NCBI GenBank assembly: GCA_021774625.1
Contig: JAJFIV010000015.1
Coordinates: 1-64,000 of the forward strand
Reading direction: 5' to 3'
DNA from: Alphaproteobacteria bacterium
Lineage (GTDB): Bacteria > Pseudomonadota > Alphaproteobacteria > Sphingomonadales > JAKSBY01
DNA: 64,000 nucleotides
Shown here: positions 16,777 through 25,552 of the stretch, in pieces
How positions within the stretch are numbered: position 1 is the first letter of the stretch
How the letters are laid out: the number at the start of each line of letters is the position of its first letter
The notes under the pieces: generated by a model
What the model was told of the DNA's origin: nothing
The model's database searches: none
The model's input: only the letters and a program-made list of their open reading frames with translations
Made by a program: the position numbers and the translations under genes

Positions 16777-18579
16777 ATGATGAAACCAACCCCGACGCAA
16801 GACAGCACACTTCCTCGCCGTTTTGCTGATTTTGAAAGCCTTGTTGATGCGCTAGACTATGCCGCATCCGGGCTTCGCGGAATTAATTTTTATTCGGCCC
16901 GCGGCGAATTGACGGAAGTCCTGCCCTATTCGGTTATCCGTGACCGCGCGCAGGAAATCGGGCTCCGTCTGGTAAAACTCGGACTTGAAAAAGGCAGCCG
17001 TGTCGCGCTTATTGCAGATACCAGTTCCGATTTCATATGTTTTTTCCTTGGCTGCCAGTATGCATCGGTTCTGCCGGTCCCGCTGCCTCTGCCAACATCC
17101 TTCGGTGGTCGTGACGGTTACACTCAGCAGCTGAACAGGCAAATTCAAAGCTGCAATGCGGCCGCAGTCATCACACCGGAACCAATGTATGATCTGATTG
17201 CCAGCGCCACGGAGGGAATTGGTCTCCGTTTTGTGGGCTCATGCGCCAAATTTATGACGCTCTCCAAACAGGGCGCCAAAGTCCGGCTGCCGAAGTCCGA
17301 CGATCTTGCCTATCTTCAATATTCCTCCGGCAGCACCCGCTTTCCGCATGGTATTTCGGTGACGCACAAGTCGCTGATGTCGAACTGCTATGGCATGTGC
17401 TATATCGGCATGCAGCTGACCGATAATGACCGGTGTGTTTCCTGGCTGCCTTTTTATCACGATATGGGGCTGGTCGGGACCTTCCTGACGTCGCTTGCCA
17501 GCCAGTCATCCGTTGATTATATCGCAACCGAAGACTTTGCCCGCAGGCCCATGACATGGCTGACGCTGATCAGCCGGAATCGCGGCACCATTACCTACAG
17601 CCCGACTTTCGGTTATGATCTTTGCGCCCGGCGCGCCGGCCCGGATTCACTGGCGAAGCTGGACCTGTCCTGTCTGCGGGCAGCGGGTATCGGCGGCGAT
17701 ATGATCCGCCCCGATGTAATGCGTCATTTCGCCGAGACCTTTGCTCCGGTGGGCTTTCAGAAAACCGCCTTTGTCCCCAGCTACGGGCTGGCGGAGTGCA
17801 CCCTGGCGGTCAGCTTTATGCCGCTGAACAAGGGTATTGTCCTCGACAAGGTAGAAGAAAGCGTGCTTTCCGGTGAGAAACCAATTACGGCAAGGCGCAA
17901 ATCCAGCCGTTACAGTGCTATGGAACAGAATGGCCATCATTTTAATGGCCAGAATGGGCCCAATGGCAATAGATACAGCCACAACCGTCTGCGTGAAGTA
18001 GTGAATTGCGGCATTCCCCTGCCCGAATACGAAATCGAAATTCGCGACGAGGATGGCTTTGTGCTGGCCGAACGCAATATTGGCCAGGTTTTTGTTAAGG
18101 GCCCCAGCGTCATGCGGGAATATTTTGACGATCCGGAATCGACGAAACAGGTTCTCAGCGACGATGGCTGGCTGGATACCGGCGATATGGGCTATATGCT
18201 TGACGGGCATCTTTATATTGTCGGTCGTATCAAAGATATGATCATTGTCAATGGCCGGAACCACTGGCCGCAGGATATCGAATGGGCGGTGGAGCGGCTG
18301 CCGGGCATTCGCAGCGGCGATATTGCCGCTATTTCCATTCCTGGTATCGATGATGAGGAGGTGCCGCTTGTTCTGGTACAATGCCGCCTCAGCGACCCGG
18401 AGGAACGCGAAGAATTTAAAAAGCAGGTCAAATACGCGGTCCAGCAGGCGTCCGGCATCGCCTGCAATGTTGAACTTATTCCGCCGCGCACACTGCCACG
18501 CACCTCGTCCGGCAAACTCAGCCGGTCAAAAGCCCGCGCTCAATATATCACCGGCGGCATATCCCCTCTGCTCAATTGA
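16777..18579 (+). CDS. Fatty acyl-AMP ligase (FAAL-type AMP-forming ligase)
   Basis: A 600-residue adenylating enzyme. The ATP-binding signature is LAYLQYSSGSTRFPHGISVTH (about residues 175-195), the FAAL form rather than the acyl-CoA form. SWLPFYHDMGLVG, PSYGLAECTLAVSF and KDMIIVNGRNHWPQDIE are FAAL hallmarks; the catalytic Lys is in TSSGKLSRS near residue 580. An Asn/Gly-rich loop (HFNGQNGPNGNRYSHN) is present near 385-405. FAALs activate fatty acids as adenylates and pass them to an ACP, not CoA. The next gene, an epimerase, starts in the stop codon. No ACP or PKS gene is in the window. Confidence 0.88.
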   Translation: MMKPTPTQDSTLPRRFADFESLVDALDYAASGLRGINFYSARGELTEVLPYSVIRDRAQEIGLRLVKLGLEKGSRVALIADTSSDFICFFLGCQYASVLPVPLPLPTSFGGRDGYTQQLNRQIQSCNAAAVITPEPMYDLIASATEGIGLRFVGSCAKFMTLSKQGAKVRLPKSDDLAYLQYSSGSTRFPHGISVTHKSLMSNCYGMCYIGMQLTDNDRCVSWLPFYHDMGLVGTFLTSLASQSSVDYIATEDFARRPMTWLTLISRNRGTITYSPTFGYDLCARRAGPDSLAKLDLSCLRAAGIGGDMIRPDVMRHFAETFAPVGFQKTAFVPSYGLAECTLAVSFMPLNKGIVLDKVEESVLSGEKPITARRKSSRYSAMEQNGHHFNGQNGPNGNRYSHNRLREVVNCGIPLPEYEIEIRDEDGFVLAERNIGQVFVKGPSVMREYFDDPESTKQVLSDDGWLDTGDMGYMLDGHLYIVGRIKDMIIVNGRNHWPQDIEWAVERLPGIRSGDIAAISIPGIDDEEVPLVLVQCRLSDPEEREEFKKQVKYAVQQASGIACNVELIPPRTLPRTSSGKLSRSKARAQYITGGISPLLN

Positions 18580-19526
18580 ATGATCCAGCCAACAGCCCGC
18601 AAAAAACAGCCGCACTGACCGGCGCGACCGGTTTTATCGGCCGCTATCTGATTGATGCTCTGCGCGCGGATGGCTGGCAGGTAAAAGCGCTGACCCGGCG
18701 GCGCCAAAATCCGGAACCTTCTGTCGAATGGGTAGCCGGGGATTTGGCTGACCAAACAGCCCTGGCACAGCTGACAGAGCGCTGCGATGCCGTTATTCAT
18801 GCCGCCGGCGCCACCAAGGCGCTTAACCGCAATGCGTTCCATGCCGTTAACACGGAGGGTATCGAGCGGATTTTATCGGCCATCGGCAGTCAGACTCCCA
18901 GATTTCTCCTGATCTCCTCACTGGCCGCCCGCGAACCGCAGATTTCCGATTATGCCGCCAGCAAATCTGCCGGTGAAGAAACCCTGAAAAAACAGGCGGG
19001 CGCTGTTCCCTGGATCATAATGCGCCCTCCCGCCGTTTACGGGCCGGGTGATGTGGAAATTGTCAAACTGCTGAAGGTAATGAAAATGGGTTTTGCCCTT
19101 TCGCCGGGCCATCCCGGGAGCCGTTTTTCATTGATTCACGCCCGGGACGCGGCGGCAGCGGCCATCGCCCTCATCTCCGCACCCACGGCTGACGGCGCTC
19201 TGTTCGAAATCGATGATGGCCGGTCCAGCGGCTACACAATGGCTGACATTTCCAGTCTTGCCGCTGACTTGATGGGCCGGAAAATAAGAACGCTGAGGAT
19301 GCCGAAGGCTTTTTTATCGGCAATAGGGGCCGCGAATGAAGGGGTGGCAAATTTAATCCGCGCGCCCGTCATGCTGACCCGTGGCAAAGCACGGGAACTG
19401 GTCCATCCCGACTGGGTCAGTAATCCGGACCTAAAACCTGACCCGGCCGTCTGGAAACCCAGAATCGGCCTTCGGGCGGGGCTTGGCGAAACCATTCAAT
19501 GGGGCCGCGAGCGGGGGATATTTTAA
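18576..19526 (+). CDS. NAD-dependent epimerase/dehydratase (extended SDR)
   Basis: The 316-residue protein has a Rossmann NAD(P) motif TGATGFIG (15-22), the DAVIHAAGATKALNRNAF substrate region, the serine at 114-115, and the catalytic Tyr126-X3-Lys130 (DYAASK). It then has RPPAVYGPGD, as in NAD-dependent epimerases. It begins at TTG 18576, overlapping the FAAL stop by 4 bases (TTGA), so translation is coupled. Its substrate is not known; pairing with a FAAL suggests work on a modified lipid or a lipid-linked sugar. Its 3' end meets the M24 peptidase gene (convergent, 4-bp overlap). Confidence 0.83.
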   Translation: MNDPANSPQKTAALTGATGFIGRYLIDALRADGWQVKALTRRRQNPEPSVEWVAGDLADQTALAQLTERCDAVIHAAGATKALNRNAFHAVNTEGIERILSAIGSQTPRFLLISSLAAREPQISDYAASKSAGEETLKKQAGAVPWIIMRPPAVYGPGDVEIVKLLKVMKMGFALSPGHPGSRFSLIHARDAAAAAIALISAPTADGALFEIDDGRSSGYTMADISSLAADLMGRKIRTLRMPKAFLSAIGAANEGVANLIRAPVMLTRGKARELVHPDWVSNPDLKPDPAVWKPRIGLRAGLGETIQWGRERGIF

Positions 19527-20788
19527 CCGGCTGGATCGTCTAGAGAATCCGGCGGTTTACTGAACCATTTCGGGCCGGCTTCCGTCATATAAAAGCAGTC
19601 TTCCAGGCGAACGCCAAACTCACCAAAAATATAAAGGCCCGGTTCATTGGAAAAACACATGCCGGGCCGAAGTTCCGTCTTTTCGCCATGCACCAGATTG
19701 ACGCTTTCATGGCCGTCCATGCCGATGCCATGCCCGGTGCGATGGCTGAGGCCGGGCGTCTTGTAACCGGGGCCATAGCCCAGACTTTCATAATAGCGCC
19801 GCACGACATCATCCACATGGCCGGCCGGCGTACCGATGGTTGCCGCTTCGAACACCATCTGCTGGCCGCGCCGGACGGTCTCCCAAACCTCCCGCTGGCG
19901 CGCCGAGGAGGCGCCATTGACCAAGGTGCGGGAAATGTCGGACTCATAGCCCTGAACTTCACAGCCGCAATCCATCAGCACAATTCCGCCCTCCTTTACC
20001 GTCTGGGGCTGACCTGTACCATGAGGATAGGCGCTGGCCTCATTCAGCAGAACCAGCGCAAAGAGCGGCTGTGCGCCCAATGCGCGTGTTGCGTCATTCA
20101 TCATGCCTGAGACATCGCCCGGCGTCATGCCTGTTTCAATTTTCGGGATAACATGGCGATAGGCCGCCATGGTTACATCATTCGCCGTTTGCATCAGGGC
20201 AAGTTCATGATCGGTCTTATACATCCGGCAGCCGAGCGTCACCTCCCGGCCCGATACCAGTGTCGCGGCGGGCAGCGCTTTCCCGAAGCCATCAACGGCG
20301 AAATAACGGACGGTCTCCTCGATTGCGACGGTGCCGGATGAGACGCCCCAATCCTTCAGGAACCCGGCGACGCGCTCGAACGGGTTATCATGCTCGTTCC
20401 AGACCCGGACATTCCCGCCGATGGTGAGGCTCTCCCTTACGGACGGTTCTTCGAAATGCGGCGTTACAACACCAATTTCCCCTGTCGCCGGAATAATGGC
20501 GGCTGTTAACCTCTCACTGCGCCGCCAGCGGATTCCGGTGAAATAAACCATGGAAGATCCCGGCTCAAGAACCAGCGCATCAATGCCGGCATTCTGCATC
20601 AGGCCCTGTAGTTTGGCGATCCGGGCCCGGCGCTCATCATCCGTGATGGGGCCTGCGTCGCCGGTTATCGGGCTCAGGCCCTGCGCGCTCACGCCCGCCG
20701 TCATCATTGATGCTGCCAGGGTTGTCCCACTCCCTATCAGCCCCGCAATACCGGCAGTTTTAAGAAAATTACGCTTGCTGAGTTTCAT
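19523..20788 (-). CDS. M24-family metallopeptidase (Xaa-Pro aminopeptidase-like), Tat-exported
   Basis: About 421 residues from ATG 20788 with a Tat-like signal SKRNFLKTAGIAGLIGSG followed by a hydrophobic stretch and GVSAQG. The pita-bread catalytic domain has metal ligands in MDCGCEVQGYESDISRT, HRTGHGIGMDGHE, SNEPGLYIF and RLEDCF. This is the usual set for two divalent metals. M24 enzymes remove N-terminal residues next to proline or act on peptides. The Tat motif has KR in place of RR, which is a tolerated variant. An alternative start at 20833 adds 15 residues and would move the Tat motif from the N-terminus, so I prefer 20788. Convergent with the epimerase gene. Confidence 0.85.
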   Translation of the reverse strand: MKLSKRNFLKTAGIAGLIGSGTTLAASMMTAGVSAQGLSPITGDAGPITDDERRARIAKLQGLMQNAGIDALVLEPGSSMVYFTGIRWRRSERLTAAIIPATGEIGVVTPHFEEPSVRESLTIGGNVRVWNEHDNPFERVAGFLKDWGVSSGTVAIEETVRYFAVDGFGKALPAATLVSGREVTLGCRMYKTDHELALMQTANDVTMAAYRHVIPKIETGMTPGDVSGMMNDATRALGAQPLFALVLLNEASAYPHGTGQPQTVKEGGIVLMDCGCEVQGYESDISRTLVNGASSARQREVWETVRRGQQMVFEAATIGTPAGHVDDVVRRYYESLGYGPGYKTPGLSHRTGHGIGMDGHESVNLVHGEKTELRPGMCFSNEPGLYIFGEFGVRLEDCFYMTEAGPKWFSKPPDSLDDPAG

Positions 20789-20861
20789 CGCCGCCGCCCC
20801 TTTTGTCATTGCGAGTGGCACACAATAACGCAAGGCCTGCGGATGCCAAACGTTTTTCCGC

Positions 20862-20910
20862 TTGACATGTAACTAAAAGATTACATATAAATAGGTAACT
20901 TATTAGTTAC
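20862..20910 (+). promoter_or_regulatory. Promoter of the ArsR/SRPBCC pair overlapped by two palindromic operators
   Basis: A perfect -35 TTGACA (20862-20867) and a -10 TATAAA (20886-20891) are separated by 18 bp, upstream of the ArsR gene at 20916. Palindromes TGTAACTAAAAGATTACA (20868-20885) and GTAACTTATTAGTTAC (20895-20910) cover the spacer and the region after the -10. Autorepression by ArsR is the natural reading. Confidence 0.7.
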
Positions 20911-20915
20911 ATATA

Positions 20916-21248
20916 ATGATCCTTATGACTCTGAATATCGAACAGACATTTAAAGCCATCGCCGATCCCACCCGGCGGGCCATTATCGGCCTGCTGGCGG
21001 AAAAAGAGCGCGCCGCGGGCGACGTGGCCCGCCGGTTTGCTATCTCCCGCCCGGCCATTGCCAAACACCTGAAAATATTGCGGGAAGGCGGGATTGTGGT
21101 TACCCGGCGCGACGGCCGGGAACGTTTTAACCGCCTCAATCCTGAAGGGCTGAAGATGATCTTTGACTGGATCGCTCATTACGAGCGGTTCTGGGATGAA
21201 AAATTGCTGTCCTTAAAAAAGGCGGCCGAGAAAGGAAAAGAAGGATGA
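20916..21248 (+). CDS. ArsR-family winged-helix repressor
   Basis: A 110-residue protein with the ArsR winged helix: TFKAIADPTRRAIIGLLAEKERAAGDVARRFAISRPAIAKHLKILREGGIVVTRRDGRERF. No ELCV(C/G)DL metal-site cysteines are visible, so this is the metal-free subclass that is typically paired with an AHSA1-like protein. It overlaps the next gene by 4 bp (ATGA). The start could be at 20916 or 20925. Twin operators overlap the promoter, so it should repress its own pair. Confidence 0.9.
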   Translation: MILMTLNIEQTFKAIADPTRRAIIGLLAEKERAAGDVARRFAISRPAIAKHLKILREGGIVVTRRDGRERFNRLNPEGLKMIFDWIAHYERFWDEKLLSLKKAAEKGKEG

Positions 21249-21658
21249 ATGACATCGTTAAAACCATCTGGATCGACGCAGAGCCGGGCCATGTCTGGTC
21301 TTACCTGACCGATAAGGACAAGCTGGGCGACTGGTTCCAGCCGGCGGAAAAGTCACTCACTTTAGGGAAGGATTATGTCTGTTATCCGGCGCCGGAAGAA
21401 AAAGACGGCGCCCGGGTTTTCGGCAAGGTGCTGGAAATGGAAAAACCGGACAGGCTGGTGATGACCTTCAACCATGCCTATCTTAACCACGATACGCAGG
21501 TGACATTCACCCTCGCTGCCAAAGACGGCGGGACGGAACTGGTTCTGGTGCACAATGGCTTTGCCGGTGCGCCCGGTGATCTCCAAAAGCATATTGATGA
21601 CCACAATTCCGGTTGGGATCCGCATCTTCAGGATTTACAAGAGAAAGCGGCGGCCTGA
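21245..21658 (+). CDS. SRPBCC (AHSA1-like) domain protein
   Basis: The 137-residue START/AHSA1 domain protein has IWIDAEPGHVWSYLTDKDKLGDWFQPAE, then GKVLEMEKPDRLVMTFNHAY and VLVHNGFAG, typical of AHSA1-like proteins encoded after ArsR repressors. Such proteins have a hydrophobic cavity for a small ligand; function is unknown. Coupled to the ArsR gene by a 4-bp overlap. Its 3' end overlaps the convergent oxygenase-like gene by 24 bp. Confidence 0.83.
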   Translation: MNDIVKTIWIDAEPGHVWSYLTDKDKLGDWFQPAEKSLTLGKDYVCYPAPEEKDGARVFGKVLEMEKPDRLVMTFNHAYLNHDTQVTFTLAAKDGGTELVLVHNGFAGAPGDLQKHIDDHNSGWDPHLQDLQEKAAA

Positions 21659-22414
21659 CCCTAGAACACCTTGCGACCACTTGTTTTCGAGGCGAACAAC
21701 CCACCGCATCACCCATCCGAAATGACGCCAGCGCCAATTGGCTTTCGGGATGGAAACATGATCAGGAATAACGAGCGATGGGCTTTTCAGATCAAAAGCG
21801 ATCGAAATGCGGTGTTTTTCAGCCGTATGGGGTTCAACCCGGTGGTAGGCCACGCTGGGAAACATAATCATCATACCGTTTTCCGGCGTGATTTTGAGGT
21901 CTCGCCTTGCACCGTTTTTCAATAATGGCAAGCCTCCGGACTCTTCTATAACCAGTTCCCCGCCTTCTAACCCCGCAAGATCACCGACATCCACATAATA
22001 AACACCCGACCAATGCATGCCATTGTCATGATGATTATGGGTTAAATTACGCGAGCCGGCAGGATTGACATTCCCCCACATGCTCAAGGTCCAAGGCTCG
22101 AGCTGAGTGTTTTTTGACTCGGGAATGAATTGGTGTGTCATTCTGGTCGCATGCTCGATTGCCATCCGGTTTAGCTGCTCTATTGCAGGATGCCGGACCT
22201 TCCGCAGATCATTTTTAGTACGTTTATTCCCACGCCCGGAAACCGGATTGGCAAGATTAGTTTCGGTCCCATCGCAAACCAGCCTTGCCAGCTGCGAATT
22301 GAAATCTGCGTCAACGGACCAACGGCGGATATAGATTGGCATGGCCGACAGAGAAAGAATCCTTTCTTCCTCACTGAGCGCCTTGCCAGCTTTCGATACT
22401 TGTGCCCGGCTCAT
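21635..22414 (-). CDS. 2OG-Fe(II) oxygenase-like protein
   Basis: About 259 residues. A putative facial triad is in HNHHDNGMHWSGVYYV (His/Asp region), and the distal His plus Arg follow in FPSVAYHRVEPH and RISIAFDL. The pattern and length agree with a TIGR-type putative 2OG-Fe oxygenase of marine and alphaproteobacterial genomes. The N-terminus (MSRAQVSKAGK) is not conserved in my eyes. No signal peptide. Start chosen at ATG 22414; a TTG 6 bases upstream is possible. Substrate unknown. Confidence 0.65.
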   Translation of the reverse strand: MSRAQVSKAGKALSEEERILSLSAMPIYIRRWSVDADFNSQLARLVCDGTETNLANPVSGRGNKRTKNDLRKVRHPAIEQLNRMAIEHATRMTHQFIPESKNTQLEPWTLSMWGNVNPAGSRNLTHNHHDNGMHWSGVYYVDVGDLAGLEGGELVIEESGGLPLLKNGARRDLKITPENGMMIMFPSVAYHRVEPHTAEKHRISIAFDLKSPSLVIPDHVSIPKANWRWRHFGWVMRWVVRLENKWSQGVLGSGRRFLL

Positions 22415-22487
22415 AATCAACCCAACCCCTGGAAGATAACATAATATTACTGCCCCCTGATTACAATAAACTTAATCTGAGGTATCG

Positions 22488-23810
22488 TTATCTGCTGTAC
22501 CCGTACGTTTGAAGGAGCCTCAGCGGCAAACTGCCGTAACGCAGGATGCCATCGTGGAAATCCCGGACATTAAAATCAGCTCCCCATGCAGCCTGCGATT
22601 CCGATTTCAGTTCAAGAATGACTTCCGCCCCCACCTTGTAGGTGAGGACCTGAACCGGCCAGTTTTTCATGCGGTTGATTTCGCGGCGGCCGATATCGTC
22701 CTGACCCTTGATATGTTTTTTCCAATAGGCGAGCGCTTCTTCGTCGCTCCAGCCATAATAATTGAGGCCGACATCCAGCGGCACCCGGGTGGAGCGGATC
22801 AGGTCCCATTCGATCTTCCCCAGAAGATCCGCCGGCGTCCGGTAAAGGCCGATATCGGCGCCAAGCTCTTCCACATACGCCCCCCAGCCTTCGCGGAAGA
22901 CACCATAGGAAAAGGGCGGGCGGCCAGCGCGGCAATCGGACAATGTGAGCTCATGCGTGAGCTGGAAATGGTGGCCGGGCTCCGCTTCATGAATATAGAG
23001 CCAATCCATCTGACGCCGGTTATAGCGGTCCGAGAAAATATTAAAGAAGAAGGTGTTATTATTGTAAAAGCCCGGCGCCGGAACATTCGCTCCCTGATCG
23101 GATTTTTTAATTCCGGCGGCGACAATCGGGTAATTCTGAAAGACGTTGGTCAGTCCGTTCCGCACAATTTCCTGCTTTTCGTGATAGGCCTGAAGAATCG
23201 CGGCTTCCTCCCTTTCGAAAAACTGATCCCCGTTCAAGTGGTCCAGAAACGCCTGATCCCGGCCCTCAAAGCCCATTTCCCTTTGAATCTGCCGATATTG
23301 CGCCGTTGCCTCTGCAATCTCTTTTTCTCCAAAGGCAAAAATCTCCTCAGGCGTCCAGTCCACCGTCAGCCAGCGTTTGAGAAAATAGCGGTATAAATCG
23401 TGGCCCAGCGGCACGGATGCAAGCCCGTCTGAAGGCGCCGCAGCGCCGGCCATTTCAGCAACAAAGCGTCGCTCAAGCGCAATCCGTTCCAGATTCAGGC
23501 TGATTTCATAATTCAGAATCTCATAATGAATTTGGCTGCAAACACCGAGACCAGCCGTCTCCAGACCCGATAACTGCGGCCAATAGCGGGAAAACATCGC
23601 TTCCTGCCGCTCAAGATGCCGGGGCGGCTTTATCGCCCGGAGGTTTTCCAGATACGATAATTGCAGGCCGGGCAAATCCAGACCGGCATAATCCTCCGCA
23701 AATGCCTCTGCCAGCGTCCGGAATTCGGCATCCTGCTCCGATGCAGCGCCGGCCAGGGGTGCCAGCAGGAATATGGCGATCAAAAGCTGTCGTGATCCAA
23801 TCATTTCCAT
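22488..23810 (-). CDS. DUF885-family exported protein with HExxxGHH-type motif
   Basis: A 440-residue protein with a signal peptide (MIGSRQLLIAIFLLAPLAGAAS) and the DUF885 landmarks: PAPGFYNNNTFFFNIF, then HEAEPGHHFQLTHEL, and REGWGAYVEELGADIG. The HEAxPGHH motif resembles a zinc-peptidase site, and DUF885 proteins are thought to be metallo-carboxypeptidase-like. Length is short of the common 550-600 residues. Start ATG 23810 has AAGGA 7 bp ahead. It is divergent to the MuiA-like gene. Probably periplasmic. Confidence 0.8.
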   Translation of the reverse strand: MEMIGSRQLLIAIFLLAPLAGAASEQDAEFRTLAEAFAEDYAGLDLPGLQLSYLENLRAIKPPRHLERQEAMFSRYWPQLSGLETAGLGVCSQIHYEILNYEISLNLERIALERRFVAEMAGAAAPSDGLASVPLGHDLYRYFLKRWLTVDWTPEEIFAFGEKEIAEATAQYRQIQREMGFEGRDQAFLDHLNGDQFFEREEAAILQAYHEKQEIVRNGLTNVFQNYPIVAAGIKKSDQGANVPAPGFYNNNTFFFNIFSDRYNRRQMDWLYIHEAEPGHHFQLTHELTLSDCRAGRPPFSYGVFREGWGAYVEELGADIGLYRTPADLLGKIEWDLIRSTRVPLDVGLNYYGWSDEEALAYWKKHIKGQDDIGRREINRMKNWPVQVLTYKVGAEVILELKSESQAAWGADFNVRDFHDGILRYGSLPLRLLQTYGYSR

Positions 23811-23911
23811 GCGCTTTTTCCTTTTACGCCATCACCATCCCTCTTGGCTTATTCAGTGTCAAGTCCATCACATTATTGACATTCTTTGCTGGTGGGGTGA
23901 GGCTGCAAATA

Positions 23912-25552
23912 ATGAATTCAACCATTGAGAGGTTTCTGATGCTGCGTCTTTCAATCGCCTTGTTTTTTTTGAAGCTTTTCATTGCATCGGCCATCGCCGA
24001 TGATATTCCCATTGAGGCTGAAATCACCGGGGTCACCATTTATCAGGACATGGCAGGCGTGGTACGCGACGGACAGGTTACCATTCCGGCGGGCAATCAC
24101 ATGTTGGTCTTTACCGGCCTGACGGAGGATTTAGATACGGACAGTCTGGCGCTTGCCATTCTATCGCGGAACCTGCTGATTGGGGCGGTTGAGGTGGACA
24201 AGGTGCATGGCCGGGATGTCGCGGTTGAACGGGAACGGGCACTCAGGGAGCAAATAAGCCAGTTGAACGATCGAAGCCGTGCCATTGATGATGAGATGGC
24301 CGCCGCGGGCATTCAGCTCAGCTTTCTGGAAAGCCTGGCCCAGGGCTATGCCAAGGATGCGTGGCAAGAAAGCGTGTCCGGTTCCGCTGATCCGGCCAAA
24401 TGGCAAAGTGCGGTAACTTTTCTGGGAACAGGAGCGATTGACGCCAAGAAATCCATCCGTGATGGCGAACTGAAGAAAAGGGAATTGGCTAAGGATATCG
24501 ATGCACTGCGCCGTGAATTACAGCAAATCGCCACCGGGCGCAAAGCGAGCTATACAATCCGTGTCGCTGCATCAACCAACGCGCCTGTGACAGCGGATAT
24601 CCGGCTTACCTACCGTGTGGAAGACGCATCATGGCGGCCCCGCTATGATTTTCGCATCGATACGGATACCAAAAAGCTTGATATCATCCTCTCCGCCGAT
24701 GTGTGGCAGAATACCGGTGAGAATTGGAATAATATTGCGCTGGCGCTGTCCACATCCCAACCATCGGAGAATATCGACGCGCCAGAGATTGATCCTGTTT
24801 TTATGAATATCATAGAGCCGTTTCGGCGCAGAACAGAAATGGCTCCCGCTGCGGACTTTAACGAAGCAGAAGTTGATCAGATCGTAGTAACAGGTTCCAG
24901 TCTCAATCAAGCAAGCCTGGATATCACCGGCTTTTCCGCTATCTACCGCATTGAAGCACCGGTCAGCCTCGCCTCTGGCGCAAATGAGCAAAGTTATATT
25001 CTGAGCGAGGAACAGGAAGACACAACACTCAAGATTCGCGCGGTCCCAAAATATGATCCGACCGGATATCTATATGCAACATTCGAATATTCCGGCAAAT
25101 CCCCACTGTTCGCCGGTACGGCCAGCATTTTTCGTGATGGCGATTTTGTCGGCACCAATAATCTCGACCTGATCCGGCCGGGCGAGAAAACCGATCTAGC
25201 CCTGGGCCGGGATGAACTGCTGGAAATCACCTATGACTATGACGGCGGGGAACGCTCCGACAGCGGCATTTTCAACCGCACCCAGCGGGAAGACCGCAAA
25301 TACCTGATCGAAGTCACCAACCGGCATACCCGCGCGGTGGATGTGGAAATTGCCGATCAGTGGCCGGTGCCGCAGGATGAGGATATCGAAGTGGAGCCGC
25401 TGCAGTCTGCAACGCCGCCGACGGAAAAGCATATCGAGGGCGAGCCCGGTATCATTTACTGGCGTGGTAATCTGGCAGCCGGTGAAACCATGACCATCCG
25501 CCATCATTACCGAATCAGTTATCCCGAAGGGAAGGTGCTGACCGAGCGCTGA
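23912..25552 (+). CDS. MuiA-like (DUF4139/DUF4140) periplasmic protein
   Basis: The 546-residue protein has an N-terminal signal (MLRLSIALFFLKLFIASAIA) and the DUF4140 domain (EITGVTIYQDMAGVVRDGQVTIPAGNHMLVFTGL), a coiled-coil of heptads (REQISQLNDRSRAIDDEMAAAG), and a DUF4139 beta-rich C-domain (TYRVEDASWRPRYDFRID; EQEDTTLKIRAVPKYDPTGYLYATFEY). Near residues 325-335 it has EVDQIVVTGSS, which resembles the plug motif of TonB receptors. The mucoidy-inhibitor family has unknown biochemistry. I chose ATG 23912, since a frame to 23702 would run into the divergent gene. Its 3' end overlaps the convergent YkvI-like gene by 38 bp. Confidence 0.8.
   Translation: MNSTIERFLMLRLSIALFFLKLFIASAIADDIPIEAEITGVTIYQDMAGVVRDGQVTIPAGNHMLVFTGLTEDLDTDSLALAILSRNLLIGAVEVDKVHGRDVAVERERALREQISQLNDRSRAIDDEMAAAGIQLSFLESLAQGYAKDAWQESVSGSADPAKWQSAVTFLGTGAIDAKKSIRDGELKKRELAKDIDALRRELQQIATGRKASYTIRVAASTNAPVTADIRLTYRVEDASWRPRYDFRIDTDTKKLDIILSADVWQNTGENWNNIALALSTSQPSENIDAPEIDPVFMNIIEPFRRRTEMAPAADFNEAEVDQIVVTGSSLNQASLDITGFSAIYRIEAPVSLASGANEQSYILSEEQEDTTLKIRAVPKYDPTGYLYATFEYSGKSPLFAGTASIFRDGDFVGTNNLDLIRPGEKTDLALGRDELLEITYDYDGGERSDSGIFNRTQREDRKYLIEVTNRHTRAVDVEIADQWPVPQDEDIEVEPLQSATPPTEKHIEGEPGIIYWRGNLAAGETMTIRHHYRISYPEGKVLTER

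Noticed and set aside
22509-23396. Plus-strand frame of 295 codons opposite DUF885
   Set aside because: Entirely antisense to a gene with clear signature motifs; composition is that of a shadow frame.
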